Shown: piece after piece, positions 1 through 8,583 of the stretch
Position numbering within the stretch: position 1 is the first letter of the stretch
Layout of the letters: each line of letters begins with the position of its first letter
From: an uncultured Mollicutes bacterium
Lineage (GTDB): Bacteria; Bacillota_I; Bacilli_A; RFN20; CAG-826
Direction: 5' to 3'
Length of the DNA stretch: 64,000 nt
NCBI GenBank assembly: GCA_900540385.1
Contig: UQFY01000004.1
Location: 40,094-104,093, forward strand
Program-made: the position numbers and the translations under genes
The notes under the pieces: generated by a model
The model's database searches: none
Seen by the model: the letters and a program-made list of their open reading frames with translations, nothing else
Told to the model about the DNA's origin: nothing

Positions 1-1164
1 GCGCAAGGAATGGTTAACTCTTTTGTCTCAGAAAGCCTTACGAATTCGGAAGCGGTTGCCACATTGAATATTGCCAAAGACCGTATTGATCAATTTAATG
101 AATTAAGCGACGAGTTCCGTAAATCCACCTTTAAAGCGAATCTAGGCGCTTCGACAATCAATCCTTCAACTCGTTTAGTAAATGCCTTAATCAATGCCGC
201 TTTGGTGCTAATCGGTGCCGCCCTTATTATTGAAAAGCCTACGAATTTAGGATTAAGTGCTTTCGCGGTTGGTGATCTTTCTGCCTTCTTAACCTACGCT
301 TCTTCCTATATGCAGCCATTTAATGAAATATCCAATGTTGTCTCGGAAATCGACTACGCTCTCGCCTCTTTCCAAAGAATCGATGAAACAATCCACGGCA
401 AAAAAGATATCAATAACGGTAAAGAAGTCATTCCTGGAAGTATTGACAATCTTGAGGCGAAAGACATTACTTTCTCCTATGATGGCAAAAGAGATATCAT
501 CAAAGACTTCTCTTTGGATATCTATAAGGGGCATAAGATCGCTTTCGTTGGCCCTACCGGATGTGGCAAAACAACGCTCATTAATCTTTTGATGAGATTC
601 TACGATCCTCAAAAAGGTGGTTTCTACGCTAATCATAAATCCACTCAGGATTTAGAAAAGGCGGCGTTCCGTTCTCATATTGGAATGGTCTTGCAAGATA
701 CCTGGATATTTAATGGAACGGTTTTTGAAAACATTGCCTATGCAAAAGAAGGTGCTAGCAGAGAAGAAGTAGAGGAAGCTGCCAAAAAAGCGCAGGCTGC
801 CCACTTCATTGAACGTCTTCCACAAGGGTATGATACACGAATTAGCGATAGCTCTGGCTTATCCGTTGGTGAGAAACAGCTCATATGTGTAGCTAGAGTA
901 ATGCTCTTAGAACCAGAAATTGTCATTCTTGATGAAGCAACATCGAATATCGACGTCCGTACGGAAAAACTCCTTTCGGAAGCTTTCGATAAGCTTATGC
1001 AAGGAAAGACCTCTCTTGTTGTTGCCCACCGTTTATCAACCATTGTCTCAAGCGATTTGATTGTCGTCTTAAAAGATGGGAAAATCATTGAGACGGGCAA
1101 TCATAAGGAATTGATTGCCAAAGAAGGTTTCTACTATAACCTCTATAACGCTCAATTTAATTAA
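1..1164 (+). CDS. ABC transporter, fused permease/ATPase, 3' part (5' end outside window)
   Basis: The reading frame is open from base 1, so the start lies upstream; an internal ATG at 10 is probably not the start. The first ~110 residues are the end of an exporter-type transmembrane domain (hydrophobic segments around residues 60-80 and 85-105). A full nucleotide-binding domain follows: Walker A GPTGCGKTT near residue 184, signature LSVGEKQ near 287 (LSVGE instead of LSGGQ), Walker B IVILDEATS near 307 and the H-loop VAHRL near 342. This is the multidrug/lipid half-transporter class that works as a homo- or heterodimer at the membrane. The non-canonical signature is common in such exporters. 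Substrate cannot be inferred. The next gene starts 2 bp after the stop. Confidence 0.9.
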   Translation, partial: AQGMVNSFVSESLTNSEAVATLNIAKDRIDQFNELSDEFRKSTFKANLGASTINPSTRLVNALINAALVLIGAALIIEKPTNLGLSAFAVGDLSAFLTYASSYMQPFNEISNVVSEIDYALASFQRIDETIHGKKDINNGKEVIPGSIDNLEAKDITFSYDGKRDIIKDFSLDIYKGHKIAFVGPTGCGKTTLINLLMRFYDPQKGGFYANHKSTQDLEKAAFRSHIGMVLQDTWIFNGTVFENIAYAKEGASREEVEEAAKKAQAAHFIERLPQGYDTRISDSSGLSVGEKQLICVARVMLLEPEIVILDEATSNIDVRTEKLLSEAFDKLMQGKTSLVVAHRLSTIVSSDLIVVLKDGKIIETGNHKELIAKEGFYYNLYNAQFN

Positions 1165-1166
1165 CG

Positions 1167-1958
1167 ATGAAAAGAAAGTCACTCATTTTAACTTCTATCC
1201 TTCTTCCTTTACTCGCTTCTTGTGAGATCTCCTATTCTCATCCAATCACCCAAGAAGAAGCCAAAGGGATTATTTCGAACACTTTAAACGATGTCAAAAA
1301 GAAAGATTATTCCTCTTTTTCAAGAATTCAGCTTCATTCCACACTCATTGAAGAAAGAGTCCTTTCCGTTCTCGTTCATTCGCGCTTTCTAGAATGTAGC
1401 TACGACTTCATATATACGGCCTCTCCTTATTCTTTAACGATTCATACCAACTACCAAAACAAAGAAGGAAAGAAAACCAATTTGGTTAGCTCTAAATTGA
1501 TTATTACGCGCACCGATAAGACCTATATGGTCTCATTAAACGACGATAAACTTGAAGATATCAAACAAGATAAGTTTAAAGCTTATTGGCAATTCTGTGA
1601 TTTCCCTAGCTATATCAAGACTGTTTCTTATGGTCTTTTAAATAAAGCCAGCACTTTGATTCATTCTGTCGGAAACGAAAACGATAAAAAAGAGAATCAC
1701 TTAGTTGGCTTTCAAACTTCCTCTAAAGCATCTGATGACTTAAGAATCGGTTTTTCTGGCAGCAATTTTGATGCAGGTTCCCTTTTTTTTCAACAAAACT
1801 ATCATTCGGAAACCGCATCAGAATTAGAGATGTATATGACTGGAAATCTTATTCAAGAATATTCCACGACCTATTCTTTCGTGCAAAACAAAGAAGACGA
1901 TTATTACCTTGCCGGTTCTTATGAAGGAAAAATCAAAAGTCGTATTAAATATGAATAA
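1167..1958 (+). CDS. Predicted lipoprotein, unknown function
   Basis: A 263-residue protein with a short type II signal peptide: basic MKRK, a hydrophobic stretch, and the lipobox LLASC with Cys19 as the expected lipidated residue. The mature part is hydrophilic with no transmembrane segment and no family I recognise. It starts 2 bp after the ABC exporter gene, so the two are almost certainly co-transcribed, and a role on the outer face of the membrane near that exporter is plausible but unproven. Its last 8 bp overlap the vsr-like gene. Confidence 0.75.
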   Translation: MKRKSLILTSILLPLLASCEISYSHPITQEEAKGIISNTLNDVKKKDYSSFSRIQLHSTLIEERVLSVLVHSRFLECSYDFIYTASPYSLTIHTNYQNKEGKKTNLVSSKLIITRTDKTYMVSLNDDKLEDIKQDKFKAYWQFCDFPSYIKTVSYGLLNKASTLIHSVGNENDKKENHLVGFQTSSKASDDLRIGFSGSNFDAGSLFFQQNYHSETASELEMYMTGNLIQEYSTTYSFVQNKEDDYYLAGSYEGKIKSRIKYE

Positions 1959-2388
1959 ACCTCGTTCCGAAGCAACTATCTCCTACACCATGAGTCGTAT
2001 TCGTGGGAAAGACACGTCTATCGAATTGAAACTCCGTAAAGAATTATACAAACGTGGATACCGTTATCGTGCCAATTCCAAATACATCTTCGGACATCCT
2101 GATATTTCTTTCAAACAATACAAAGTAGTGGTCTTTTGTGATTCCGAGTTTTGGCATGGATACCATTTTGAAGAAAACAAAGAGAAAATTCATTCTCATT
2201 TAGATTATTGGATCCCGAAAATCGAAAGAAACATTGCGCGTGATAAGGAAGTAAATGCCAAACTTGAAGAAGAAGGATATATCATTCTTCGTTTCTGGGG
2301 CAATGAAATCAATAAAAACTTAGAAGGATGCGTGGAAAAAATAGAAGCCGCTTTAGCTTCTAGAGGCTATAAAAAAATCCCTCATTAA
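1951..2388 (+). CDS. vsr: Very-short-patch-repair (Vsr)-like endonuclease, orphan
   Basis: 145 residues from ATG 1951; an upstream in-frame ATG at 1909 would add 14 residues lying inside the preceding gene. Vsr proteins are PD-(D/E)XK-like nucleases that nick next to T:G mismatches arising from 5-methylcytosine deamination. Visible family features are the N-terminal MSRIRGKDT block, Glu25, GHPD with Asp51, then FWHG with Trp68 and His69. At the positions of E. coli Thr63-His64 this protein has Cys63-Asp64 (CDSEFWHG), the variant I recall from Vsr-like proteins outside the classical Dcm-linked group. No cytosine methyltransferase or other restriction gene is nearby, so the mismatch role is uncertain. 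The gene overlaps the lipoprotein gene by 8 bp. Confidence 0.8.
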   Translation: MNKPRSEATISYTMSRIRGKDTSIELKLRKELYKRGYRYRANSKYIFGHPDISFKQYKVVVFCDSEFWHGYHFEENKEKIHSHLDYWIPKIERNIARDKEVNAKLEEEGYIILRFWGNEINKNLEGCVEKIEAALASRGYKKIPH

Positions 2389-2398
2389 CGAGGGATTT
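2371..2398 (-). terminator. Intrinsic terminator of the 2415-2888 gene
   Basis: Nine-base stem (2375-2383 with 2390-2398) and a 6-nt loop. Read on the minus strand it is followed by a run of seven U residues. It sits just after the stop of the minus-strand membrane protein and overlaps the last codons of the vsr-like gene. Confidence 0.8.
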
Positions 2399-2414
2399 CA
2401 ATACAAATTCGTAA

Positions 2415-2888
2415 TTATTTTTTAGAATCGGCAACAAGATTCAAGAGAGCTAATGCAGCAGCAATAAAGGAGAAAACGATAACGCAAATGCTTCCTGCGC
2501 CAAGAGAAATCTCAGAATGGGCAGCATAGAAAATTTCAGGATTGAAACCGTTGCTGGAAATGAAGAAATTAATAACAAAGAAGAAAGAGATGCCAACACC
2601 AGCACCAAGCACCAATTCAATTAAAGGAATCACTTTTTTGCCAGAATCAGCAAGAATAAATCCAGTGAGACCAACAAGGGTCAAAACGATTAATGCAACA
2701 AAGCCGCCAACGATTGGCCAAACAACGTTATAGCTGCTATTGTGCATACCAAACATGGCAACGAAAATGCTACCTTCACCAGAATCGACTTTCTCCGAGA
2801 AGATATTGGCAAACATACACATGATGGCGACGAAAGCCGCAATCGCAACAAGAAGGGAGAAAACCTTTGTATTTGATTTCTTTTTCAT
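2415..2888 (-). CDS. Small four-helix membrane protein, unknown function
   Basis: 157 residues with a basic N-terminus (MKKKSNTK) and four hydrophobic segments at about residues 9-28, 57-78, 87-111 and 129-151. No motif identifies a family. The start ATG at 2888 is preceded by AAAGGAC at a suitable distance for a ribosome binding site. It is a monocistronic minus-strand gene between a plus-strand group and its own terminator. A similar pattern occurs in small integral membrane proteins of gut Bacilli, but no function can be assigned. Confidence 0.7.
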   Translation of the reverse strand: MKKKSNTKVFSLLVAIAAFVAIMCMFANIFSEKVDSGEGSIFVAMFGMHNSSYNVVWPIVGGFVALIVLTLVGLTGFILADSGKKVIPLIELVLGAGVGISFFFVINFFISSNGFNPEIFYAAHSEISLGAGSICVIVFSFIAAALALLNLVADSKK

Positions 2889-2998
2889 ACTTAAACGTCC
2901 TTTGTAAATAAAAAGCAGTGAGGCAAATGCCTACCTGGGTTATTGTAACCTTAATTCAAAAGACCATAAAGGGTTTTTCTTGATTAGGAGAAGATATT

Positions 2999-3026
2999 TT
3001 GTAAAAAAAGTCTGCTCCCGTATAAT
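2999..3026 (+). promoter_or_regulatory. Promoter, -35 TTGTAA / 16 bp / -10 TATAAT
   Basis: The TATAAT at 3021-3026 ends 6 nt before the ATG at 3033, so the predicted transcription start falls on or next to the start codon (leaderless). Confidence 0.75.
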
Positions 3027-3032
3027 AGGAGA

Positions 3033-3815
3033 ATGGAAATCTTCATTGTTTATAGCTCTCTTTTTTATCTAGGAGCATTAGGTGGTTGGATTATTGAACT
3101 CTTTTTCCGCCGTTATATTTCACAAAAACGGTGGGTTAACCCTGGCTTCCTTGTTGGACCTATCGTCCCTTTATATGGCTTTGGCTTGGTAAGCTTTTAT
3201 TTCTTTGCCAACGTGATTCCTTGGCAAAATATTTCTTCTATTTCCTGGCTAAATACTCTAATTGAAGTATTTGCTGCAGGATTATTCATGACTGTCATCG
3301 AATATATTGCTGGCATCATTTTTATCAAAGGAATGCATATCAAACTTTGGGATTACAGCATGAGACCTGGAAATATTCAGGGAATCATTTGCCCTCTTTT
3401 CAGTTTGATTTGGCTTGTTTGCGGAGCCCTTTATGTCTATTTATGCAATCCTTTGTTCGTCAAATTCGCAGGATTTATTTCAAACAATTGGTTCTATCTT
3501 ACTTTCCCTATTGGCGTATTTTACGGGGTTACGGCAGTGGACTTTGGCTATTCGATGCAACTGGTTACGAAGATTCGTAAGGCCATCGCTAACTCGAAAG
3601 TCATTGCCTCTTGGGAAAAACTCAAAGTGTCTTTTAAGGATCACTTAAAGGAAAAGAAAGAACATTCTAATTTCGTTTTTGCTTTTGCTTCTAAGAAAGA
3701 AGAATTTGATACGATGGTTCGTGAAGCAATGGCGAAATCTAAAAAAGAATATGATGACTACATTGCCAAGAAAACGGCAAAGAAAGAGGCCAAAAAGCTA
3801 GCGAAAAAGGATTGA
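3033..3815 (+). CDS. CmpB-like putative ABC-transporter type IV membrane protein (PF06541-like)
   Basis: 260 residues. The N-terminal two thirds contain about five transmembrane helices and the pattern typical of this family: a start rich in small and aromatic residues (GALGGWIIELFFRRY), then WVNPGFLVGPIVPLYGFG, then a later VIEYIAG...WDYS block. The last ~80 residues are charged, cytoplasmic and very lysine rich (about 175-260). Despite the family name, no ATPase partner is next to it and transport has not been shown to my knowledge. A strong promoter lies directly in front. The downstream YhhN-like gene starts 3 bp after the stop, so the two form an operon. Confidence 0.75.
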   Translation: MEIFIVYSSLFYLGALGGWIIELFFRRYISQKRWVNPGFLVGPIVPLYGFGLVSFYFFANVIPWQNISSISWLNTLIEVFAAGLFMTVIEYIAGIIFIKGMHIKLWDYSMRPGNIQGIICPLFSLIWLVCGALYVYLCNPLFVKFAGFISNNWFYLTFPIGVFYGVTAVDFGYSMQLVTKIRKAIANSKVIASWEKLKVSFKDHLKEKKEHSNFVFAFASKKEEFDTMVREAMAKSKKEYDDYIAKKTAKKEAKKLAKKD

Positions 3816-3818
3816 CGT

Positions 3819-4493
3819 ATGACCCCATTGGCGATTTTCTTCTTGGCTTTCTATGCATGCGTTTCCATTTTGAATATTATCTTTTGCATTTTAGAGAATG
3901 AACGTTGGAGGAAAATTAGCAAACCATTCTGCCTTGTTGGCCTAATCGGCTTTATTTTCGTTACGGATATCTCGCATGTCTGGCTTTGGGTATCTTTGAT
4001 TCTCGCTTGGTTAGGCGATGTTCTTTTCATCTTCAAAAAGAAAAAACCGTTCGTCATCATTGGAATGCTTTCCTTTTTGCTTTCACACGTTTTCTATTTG
4101 TGCGAATTCGGCTATATTTTCCAATCCACAAATACGGAAATATATGCAAATTACTGTTTCTTTCTTCGTTTCTACCCTCTTTTTGTTATCCCAGGCATTC
4201 CTGTCGCCTATTTTCTTTCTAAGAAAGATCCTCGCTTGACGGTCTTAGGAAGTCTCTACCAATCTGTTTTAATCATGGTTTTTGCTAGTTCCATTTTTGC
4301 TTTGGCAAACGGCTACTCCCTCTATTTCTTATTCGTTGCCTTTGGAACAATTCTCTATTACACAAGCGACTTCTTTAATGCCCTGACTTTGTATGTAAAA
4401 AAACTGAGGAAGAGAGAACTCATTATCATGTCGACTTATCTCTTGGCTCAGTTTTTGATTGTTTTTGGCATTTATTTAGCTTCTATTGTTTAG
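3819..4493 (+). CDS. YhhN/TMEM86-family membrane protein (lysoplasmalogenase-like)
   Basis: 224 residues made almost entirely of hydrophobic helices (about seven or eight). Family features visible are KPFCLVGLI near residue 36, SLILAWLGDVLFIFKKKKPFVIIGMLSFLLSHVFY (~65-98) with the conserved LGD and the SH-x-F pair, and a C-terminal FGTILYYTSDFFNA. Characterised members hydrolyse the vinyl-ether bond of lysoplasmalogens; bacterial members are mostly uncharacterised. Plasmalogens occur in several anaerobic Bacillota, so a lipid-remodelling role would fit, but this is inference. The 3' end overlaps the convergent rdgB gene by 11 bp. Confidence 0.7.
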   Translation: MTPLAIFFLAFYACVSILNIIFCILENERWRKISKPFCLVGLIGFIFVTDISHVWLWVSLILAWLGDVLFIFKKKKPFVIIGMLSFLLSHVFYLCEFGYIFQSTNTEIYANYCFFLRFYPLFVIPGIPVAYFLSKKDPRLTVLGSLYQSVLIMVFASSIFALANGYSLYFLFVAFGTILYYTSDFFNALTLYVKKLRKRELIIMSTYLLAQFLIVFGIYLASIV

Positions 4494-5079
4494 ATAGATA
4501 AGCTAATAATTTTTGAACCGCTTTACCGCGGTGTGATATCGCATTTTTCTTTTCGTCGGAGATATCGCCAAAACAAAGGTTCCCTTCATCCGCGATAAAG
4601 ATAGGATCATATCCAAAACCGTTCATTCCACCGATTTTATTTGCAATCTTTCCTTCACAAACTCCATCAAAGAAAAGAGGTTCTGCATCCTTGCTTTCAA
4701 GAAGACAGATAGAACAATGGTAACGGGCTTTGCGGTTTTCTTTATCTTTAAGCAAGGAAAGAACGTATTCGTCTACAACACGATAATCAGGGGAGATACT
4801 AGCGGCCCATCTTGCGGAATGGATGCCTGGAAAGCCTTCTCCTAACCCATCAATTTCGATCCCAGAATCATCTGAAATAACGGGGATATTCAATAAAGAA
4901 CAAAGAGCGTGAGCTTTAATATAAGCGTTTTCCTGGTAGTTCTTACCATCTTCGATCGGCTCATTATGAACATTAAAATCCTTATCGGAATAGACTTGAT
5001 ATCCTAAAGGTTCCAATACTTCTTTAAATTCTCTGACTTTGTTTGGGTTATGAGTGGCAACAACAATCTTTTTATCCAT
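4483..5079 (-). CDS. rdgB: RdgB/HAM1 non-canonical purine NTP pyrophosphatase
   Basis: 198 residues from the ATG at 5079, which has AAGGA about 8 nt upstream and overlaps the MFS stop codon by 8 bp; an in-frame start at 5100 would add seven residues. The enzyme hydrolyses dITP, ITP and XTP to monophosphates, keeping deaminated purines out of DNA and RNA. Family motifs are complete: ATHNPNK at residues 8-14, SDDSGIEIDGLGEGFPG around 69-85, GFGYDPIF and SHRGKA near the C-terminus. Length is normal. It is translationally coupled to the upstream transporter gene, and its end overlaps the convergent YhhN-like gene. Confidence 0.93.
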   Translation of the reverse strand: MDKKIVVATHNPNKVREFKEVLEPLGYQVYSDKDFNVHNEPIEDGKNYQENAYIKAHALCSLLNIPVISDDSGIEIDGLGEGFPGIHSARWAASISPDYRVVDEYVLSLLKDKENRKARYHCSICLLESKDAEPLFFDGVCEGKIANKIGGMNGFGYDPIFIADEGNLCFGDISDEKKNAISHRGKAVQKLLAYLSKQ

Positions 5080-6487
5080 TTTGTTTTTCCTTTTTAGCAA
5101 TCCTTTGGTAAAAGGCCATCGGTATTATAGACAAAAGGAAGAAAGTAAGGGTAACTAAAAACATCACATTAGAAGGAGTTTTGCCCCCTAAGTTAGCATT
5201 CGTTGGGTCGTTATAAGAGGTGACTGGGAAGAAAGATTGAGAAAGAAGTGGTCCAATAATCATTGGCAAAAGAACGGCAAAAACCATTCTCATCCCTTGG
5301 AAAAGGCCCACATCTTTTTCTGGTGTTCGATCACGAATAGAAGCGCTTAAAACAGCAGTGCATAAAAGATACCCTGTAATTAAAAGAAGGCCAAAAAGAA
5401 TCAACAAGACATGGTTTGAGCCAAATTGCCCCGTTAAATAAATTCCTAAGGCACCAACAGAACCAACACCTAAAGCGGAATAGAAAAGAATTGTTGGCTT
5501 CACTTTATTCATAATCGTGGCACCAAGAATGACTGTAATCAAAGATGCTCCACCCATGATGATAATAAGGGCAACATAGAAGTCGATGCCAATGCCAAAA
5601 TTCGCTCCATAATACTCCGTTGGATTCTGGAAATAGACAAGATAATAAGGCATAAAGGCGTTAATCGCACAATTGAAACAAAGGAAGGTCAATAAAAGAA
5701 GATATAGTTCTTTATTTTCCTTCATAACGGATGGCTTAAATCCGTAAATTAACTTCTTGCCATAAGATCCTTCACGGTTAGGGACGCAATTATCCTTTGG
5801 CAAAAGGAAAATAGATATCACCCCAATTATGGTCACAATAACTCCACAAATTAAGAAATAGAGGAACCACCCATGGGCCAAAGCTTCTTGAGAATCCTTA
5901 TACGTCCCATTTTGAATCAATCCATTTAGATAATCATCCCCATTTGTTGAAGAACCAATATGCAATGGGAGACCGATTCCCATCATCATTACGTTGGCTA
6001 AAAGAGGCAAGATCGAAACGACGGATTCAACTTTACCACGGTTGCTAGAATCCGTGTGTTCTGTTAACCAAGCATTGAAGGCCGCGTCATTTGAAGAAGA
6101 ACCAAAGAAGGTCATCACGTTATCCATGACGGTCATAAAAATACCGACTAAAAGAATAGCAGAAGCCTGATCTTTAGTGATTTCAAGCATGTTGTGATAA
6201 CTAAATAAACCGAAAGAGAAAACGCTTAAGCCCCAAATAATATAACCAACGCTGATGAAAAGTTTTCTCTTCCCTAACCTATCGGATAGCAAGCCAATAA
6301 AGAAAGTGGTTAAAGTGGCTGCAATGGAAGAGGATATTGTCATCCAAGTGATAGCGTCTGCATTTCCTGTTTGGGAATACACCCAAAGATTGATGTAGTT
6401 ATTCTCGATTGCCCAAGCCAATTGACCAATAATGCCCACCAAAAGAACGGATACCCAAAATCTAGCTCCTAATTTATTTTGTTTCAT
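5072..6487 (-). CDS. MFS transporter
   Basis: 471 residues with about twelve hydrophobic helices in two bundles separated by a central polar loop (~235-260). The loop after helix 2 contains GLLSDRLGKRKLF, a good match to the MFS motif A (G-x-x-x-D-R-x-G-R/K-K). The N-terminus (MKQNKLGARFWVSVLLVGIIGQLAWAIENNYINLW) resembles sugar/cation symporter-type carriers of gut Bacillota. Substrate cannot be deduced. An ACGAGGA ribosome binding site precedes the ATG at 6487. It forms an operon with rdgB, separated from the upstream exchanger gene by a terminator. Confidence 0.85.
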   Translation of the reverse strand: MKQNKLGARFWVSVLLVGIIGQLAWAIENNYINLWVYSQTGNADAITWMTISSSIAATLTTFFIGLLSDRLGKRKLFISVGYIIWGLSVFSFGLFSYHNMLEITKDQASAILLVGIFMTVMDNVMTFFGSSSNDAAFNAWLTEHTDSSNRGKVESVVSILPLLANVMMMGIGLPLHIGSSTNGDDYLNGLIQNGTYKDSQEALAHGWFLYFLICGVIVTIIGVISIFLLPKDNCVPNREGSYGKKLIYGFKPSVMKENKELYLLLLTFLCFNCAINAFMPYYLVYFQNPTEYYGANFGIGIDFYVALIIIMGGASLITVILGATIMNKVKPTILFYSALGVGSVGALGIYLTGQFGSNHVLLILFGLLLITGYLLCTAVLSASIRDRTPEKDVGLFQGMRMVFAVLLPMIIGPLLSQSFFPVTSYNDPTNANLGGKTPSNVMFLVTLTFFLLSIIPMAFYQRIAKKEKQNG

Positions 6488-6535
6488 TGAAGTTTTCCTC
6501 GTTATTTCATTTTAACAAAAATACATTGCTTAGAA

Positions 6536-6559
6536 GAAAAAAGTCAGGAAACCCTGACT
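6536..6559 (-). terminator. Intrinsic terminator after the cation exchanger gene
   Basis: Seven-base stem AGTCAGG/CCTGACT (6542-6548 with 6553-6559) and AAAC loop; on the minus strand a run of six U residues follows. It ends the transcript of the 6576-7613 gene before the MFS gene begins. Confidence 0.8.
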
Positions 6560-6575
6560 CAAGAAAGAAAAAACG

Positions 6576-7613
6576 TTAAATAATGTAAATCAATAAATAG
6601 AGGGCAAGGCTAGCGATTGCTATAACGCTTGTGACGGTATAACAAAGAGCCTTTTTCTTTTCAAAAGCCTTAGAGAAAATCTTAAATAGCATCAAAGCAA
6701 TGGTTAAAACACACACGATCGCTCCAAAGATTTCAAACTGAATGGAATCCGCGTTAGCAATATAAAGACCTCTTTGAGAGATGATAAACTCTCCATTGCT
6801 ATCAACGTGATTGTTATATTGATGCCAAGTTAAGAAATCAGATAGGGCAAAGATAGCAAAATCGAAAGTACAAGAACCTATCATGTTTCCAAAACCTGCA
6901 TCATAATTCTTTTTCTTAAAGAGCTGGGCAGTCGAAACAATTTCGGGGATAGAAGTGCCAACGCCCAACAAAAGAGCTCCCGCAATAGATCCAGAAAGAG
7001 CAGGAATTTCAATTTGAATCAACTTGGTTAAATAGGTTAAAGCAACAGAAGATCCAATCAAAAGAATAGCGGAAATTACAAACCAAACGACAATCTTTTT
7101 CACGGACCATTTTATTTCTTCTTTCTCATCTTCTTCCTCGGATTCCTTTGGCTGGATAATCAAAGTCACGATATATAAAGCGAAGATAAGTATGGAAACA
7201 AAATTGATATCACCCAACATGAGTTGCCATTCTTTTGGAGCAAAGAAAGCGTAAGCGGCAAAAGCAAACATCAAAAGACAGGCACCCGCATTAACTAAAT
7301 GGAATTTCTGTAACTTAGCATTACGGAAATTCTTCACAAAGATAAGAGTTTCTAACAAAAGACAAACCATATCGAAAACGATAGAACCTAACAAATCGCC
7401 AACGACATATTCAGGCTCATTAACTAAGAAAATGGATGGTAAAGCAGTAAACAATTCTGGAAGAGAGGTTACAGCAGCCAATAAAACTCCGCCAATAAAG
7501 GCACCAGATATCTTTGTCTTTTTGTCTAGCTTATCGACCAAATCCCCTAAGAAGAAAGATAAGCCAACCATTACAACAAGGTCTACTAGGTAAACTGGAT
7601 AAATCCACCACAT
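6576..7613 (-). CDS. Sodium/calcium exchanger family protein (CaCA)
   Basis: 345 residues with ten or so hydrophobic helices in two homologous halves joined by an acidic loop (KESEEEDEKEE, ~155-165). The two alpha-repeats that form the ion sites are visible: SLPELFTALPS...GDLLGSIVFDM (about 50-85) and GVGTSIPEIVSTAQL...GNMIGSCTFDF (about 215-252). These are the conserved S/T-x-PE and G-x-x-x-GS/N motifs of Na+/Ca2+ antiporters. The likely role is Ca2+ (or other cation) export driven by Na+ or H+. The ATG at 7613 has a GGAGG site 6 nt upstream. A TGATTTTT/AAAAATCA inverted repeat lies in the 5' leader at about 7624-7647. Confidence 0.85.
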   Translation of the reverse strand: MWWIYPVYLVDLVVMVGLSFFLGDLVDKLDKKTKISGAFIGGVLLAAVTSLPELFTALPSIFLVNEPEYVVGDLLGSIVFDMVCLLLETLIFVKNFRNAKLQKFHLVNAGACLLMFAFAAYAFFAPKEWQLMLGDINFVSILIFALYIVTLIIQPKESEEEDEKEEIKWSVKKIVVWFVISAILLIGSSVALTYLTKLIQIEIPALSGSIAGALLLGVGTSIPEIVSTAQLFKKKNYDAGFGNMIGSCTFDFAIFALSDFLTWHQYNNHVDSNGEFIISQRGLYIANADSIQFEIFGAIVCVLTIALMLFKIFSKAFEKKKALCYTVTSVIAIASLALYLLIYII

Positions 7614-7760
7614 AAAACGCCTCCATGATTTTTAATAAACAAAAATCAAACATGCTTTATAAGTCTATTCTTGTCTTCTTTTGTTAGTCAATTCTATCCT
7701 TCAACAACGTGACATATAACGCGCAAAATGTGACCAATGACATCCAAAATCAAGGAGGCG

Positions 7761-7790
7761 TTGAAAACCGGGAAAACTCAATCCTATAAT
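7761..7790 (+). promoter_or_regulatory. Promoter, -35 TTGAAA / 18 bp / -10 TATAAT
   Basis: TATAAT at 7785-7790 ends 7 nt before ATG 7798. It is an intact promoter in front of a gene that appears frameshifted. The rest of 7614-7760 shows no gene. Confidence 0.6.
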
Positions 7791-7797
7791 GGGGGCT

Positions 7798-8489
7798 ATG
7801 AAGATGACTTTTAAATCAATTCAAGAAGGAAGTAGGGGAAACCTTGCTAGAGATAGAGGGGAGAAAGTCTACGCAAAAGATAATGAAGGATTACGAAAGC
7901 GACTTTCAGAGACTCTTGGACGAAGGGTGGAATCCGAAGTACGCCGCACAGGCAATGGCGAGCTACTTAATCTAAAATCAGAGACAAACGGCACTGAATT
8001 CGACATGTACAAAGGCGTGGACGGGCAAGTCTTCCACGATGTTTTTGGAGTAGTTATGGGTTACACGAAAATCGGCGATGAATATCTTGTTGTCACAATG
8101 GTTTCAAACCGCAAGAAAAGCTTGAATGATCAATCTTTGCATATAACAAAAAAGAATCGGCAGGGACCCAGCCGCGTCATGCCTCTTTAAATACCCTACG
8201 TTTACGTCCGAAACGAGGGCTGGGGATACCGATTCTTCTGCAAATAATGTAAATGAAAATGGAACCGTCGTCAACACCGATGCCGGGGAGAAAGCCTACA
8301 GGAAAGCGGAGGAGGCTTATCAGTTCAACCAGCAGCTTCCCAAAAGGGCGCCGCCCCAAACAAAAAGGCAATTTAAAGATGGCCACAGACTACGCCAATG
8401 CCGAGGAGAGCCTTATAGAGAGCCATCTTAACAGCAATGTTGATTCCAAATACTCGCCAATTGTTGAGGGAATCCGGGATGGACAATAA
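7798..8489 (+). pseudogene. Frameshifted accessory gene, family not recognised
   Basis: An open frame from ATG 7798 to 8190 codes 130 residues beginning MKMTFKSIQEGSRGNLARDR. The coding character then continues in frame +2 from about 8186 to ~8360 (GTVVNTDAGEKAYRKAEEAY...), and in frame +3 from ~8385 to a stop at 8489 (YANAEESLIESHLNSN...). A promoter lies directly in front and an intrinsic terminator 16 bp after the last stop, so the whole span looks like one former gene of ~230 residues with at least two frame breaks. Base use is richer in G+C than in the flanking genes. The first part (NGELLNLKSETNGTEFDMYKGVDGQVFHDVFGVV) faintly recalls pieces of large prophage or mobile-element proteins, but I cannot place it. 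Confidence 0.5.
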
Positions 8490-8504
8490 GACAATAAGGG
8501 AAGT

Positions 8505-8531
8505 GGCCTCCGCATAGGGGGTCTTTTCTTT
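8505..8531 (+). terminator. Intrinsic terminator after the frameshifted gene
   Basis: Seven-pair stem (8505-8511 with 8517-8523, two G-U pairs), loop GCATA, then TTTTCTTT. Confidence 0.65.
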
Positions 8532-8548
8532 AGCCTGGAAAGAAACGT

Positions 8549-8578
8549 TTGACAGAAAAGGGCATGCAATGTTAAATA
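8549..8578 (+). promoter_or_regulatory. Promoter of the putative ncRNA: TTGACA / 18 bp / TAAATA with TG extension
   Basis: Perfect -35 TTGACA at 8549-8554 and a -10 TAAATA at 8573-8578 preceded by TGT. The predicted start is near 8584, about 240 nt before the DUF3800 start codon. Confidence 0.65.
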
Positions 8579-8583
8579 TTATT

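Noticed and set aside
3033..3815. Possible use of the mycoplasma code (TGA = Trp)
   Set aside because: Several genes, including this one and the PP2C gene, end in TGA at the expected length and Trp is TGG throughout.
7614..7760. Riboswitch (for example Mn2+ type) in front of the cation exchanger
   Set aside because: Only a short AT-rich inverted repeat is present; no recognisable riboswitch core.
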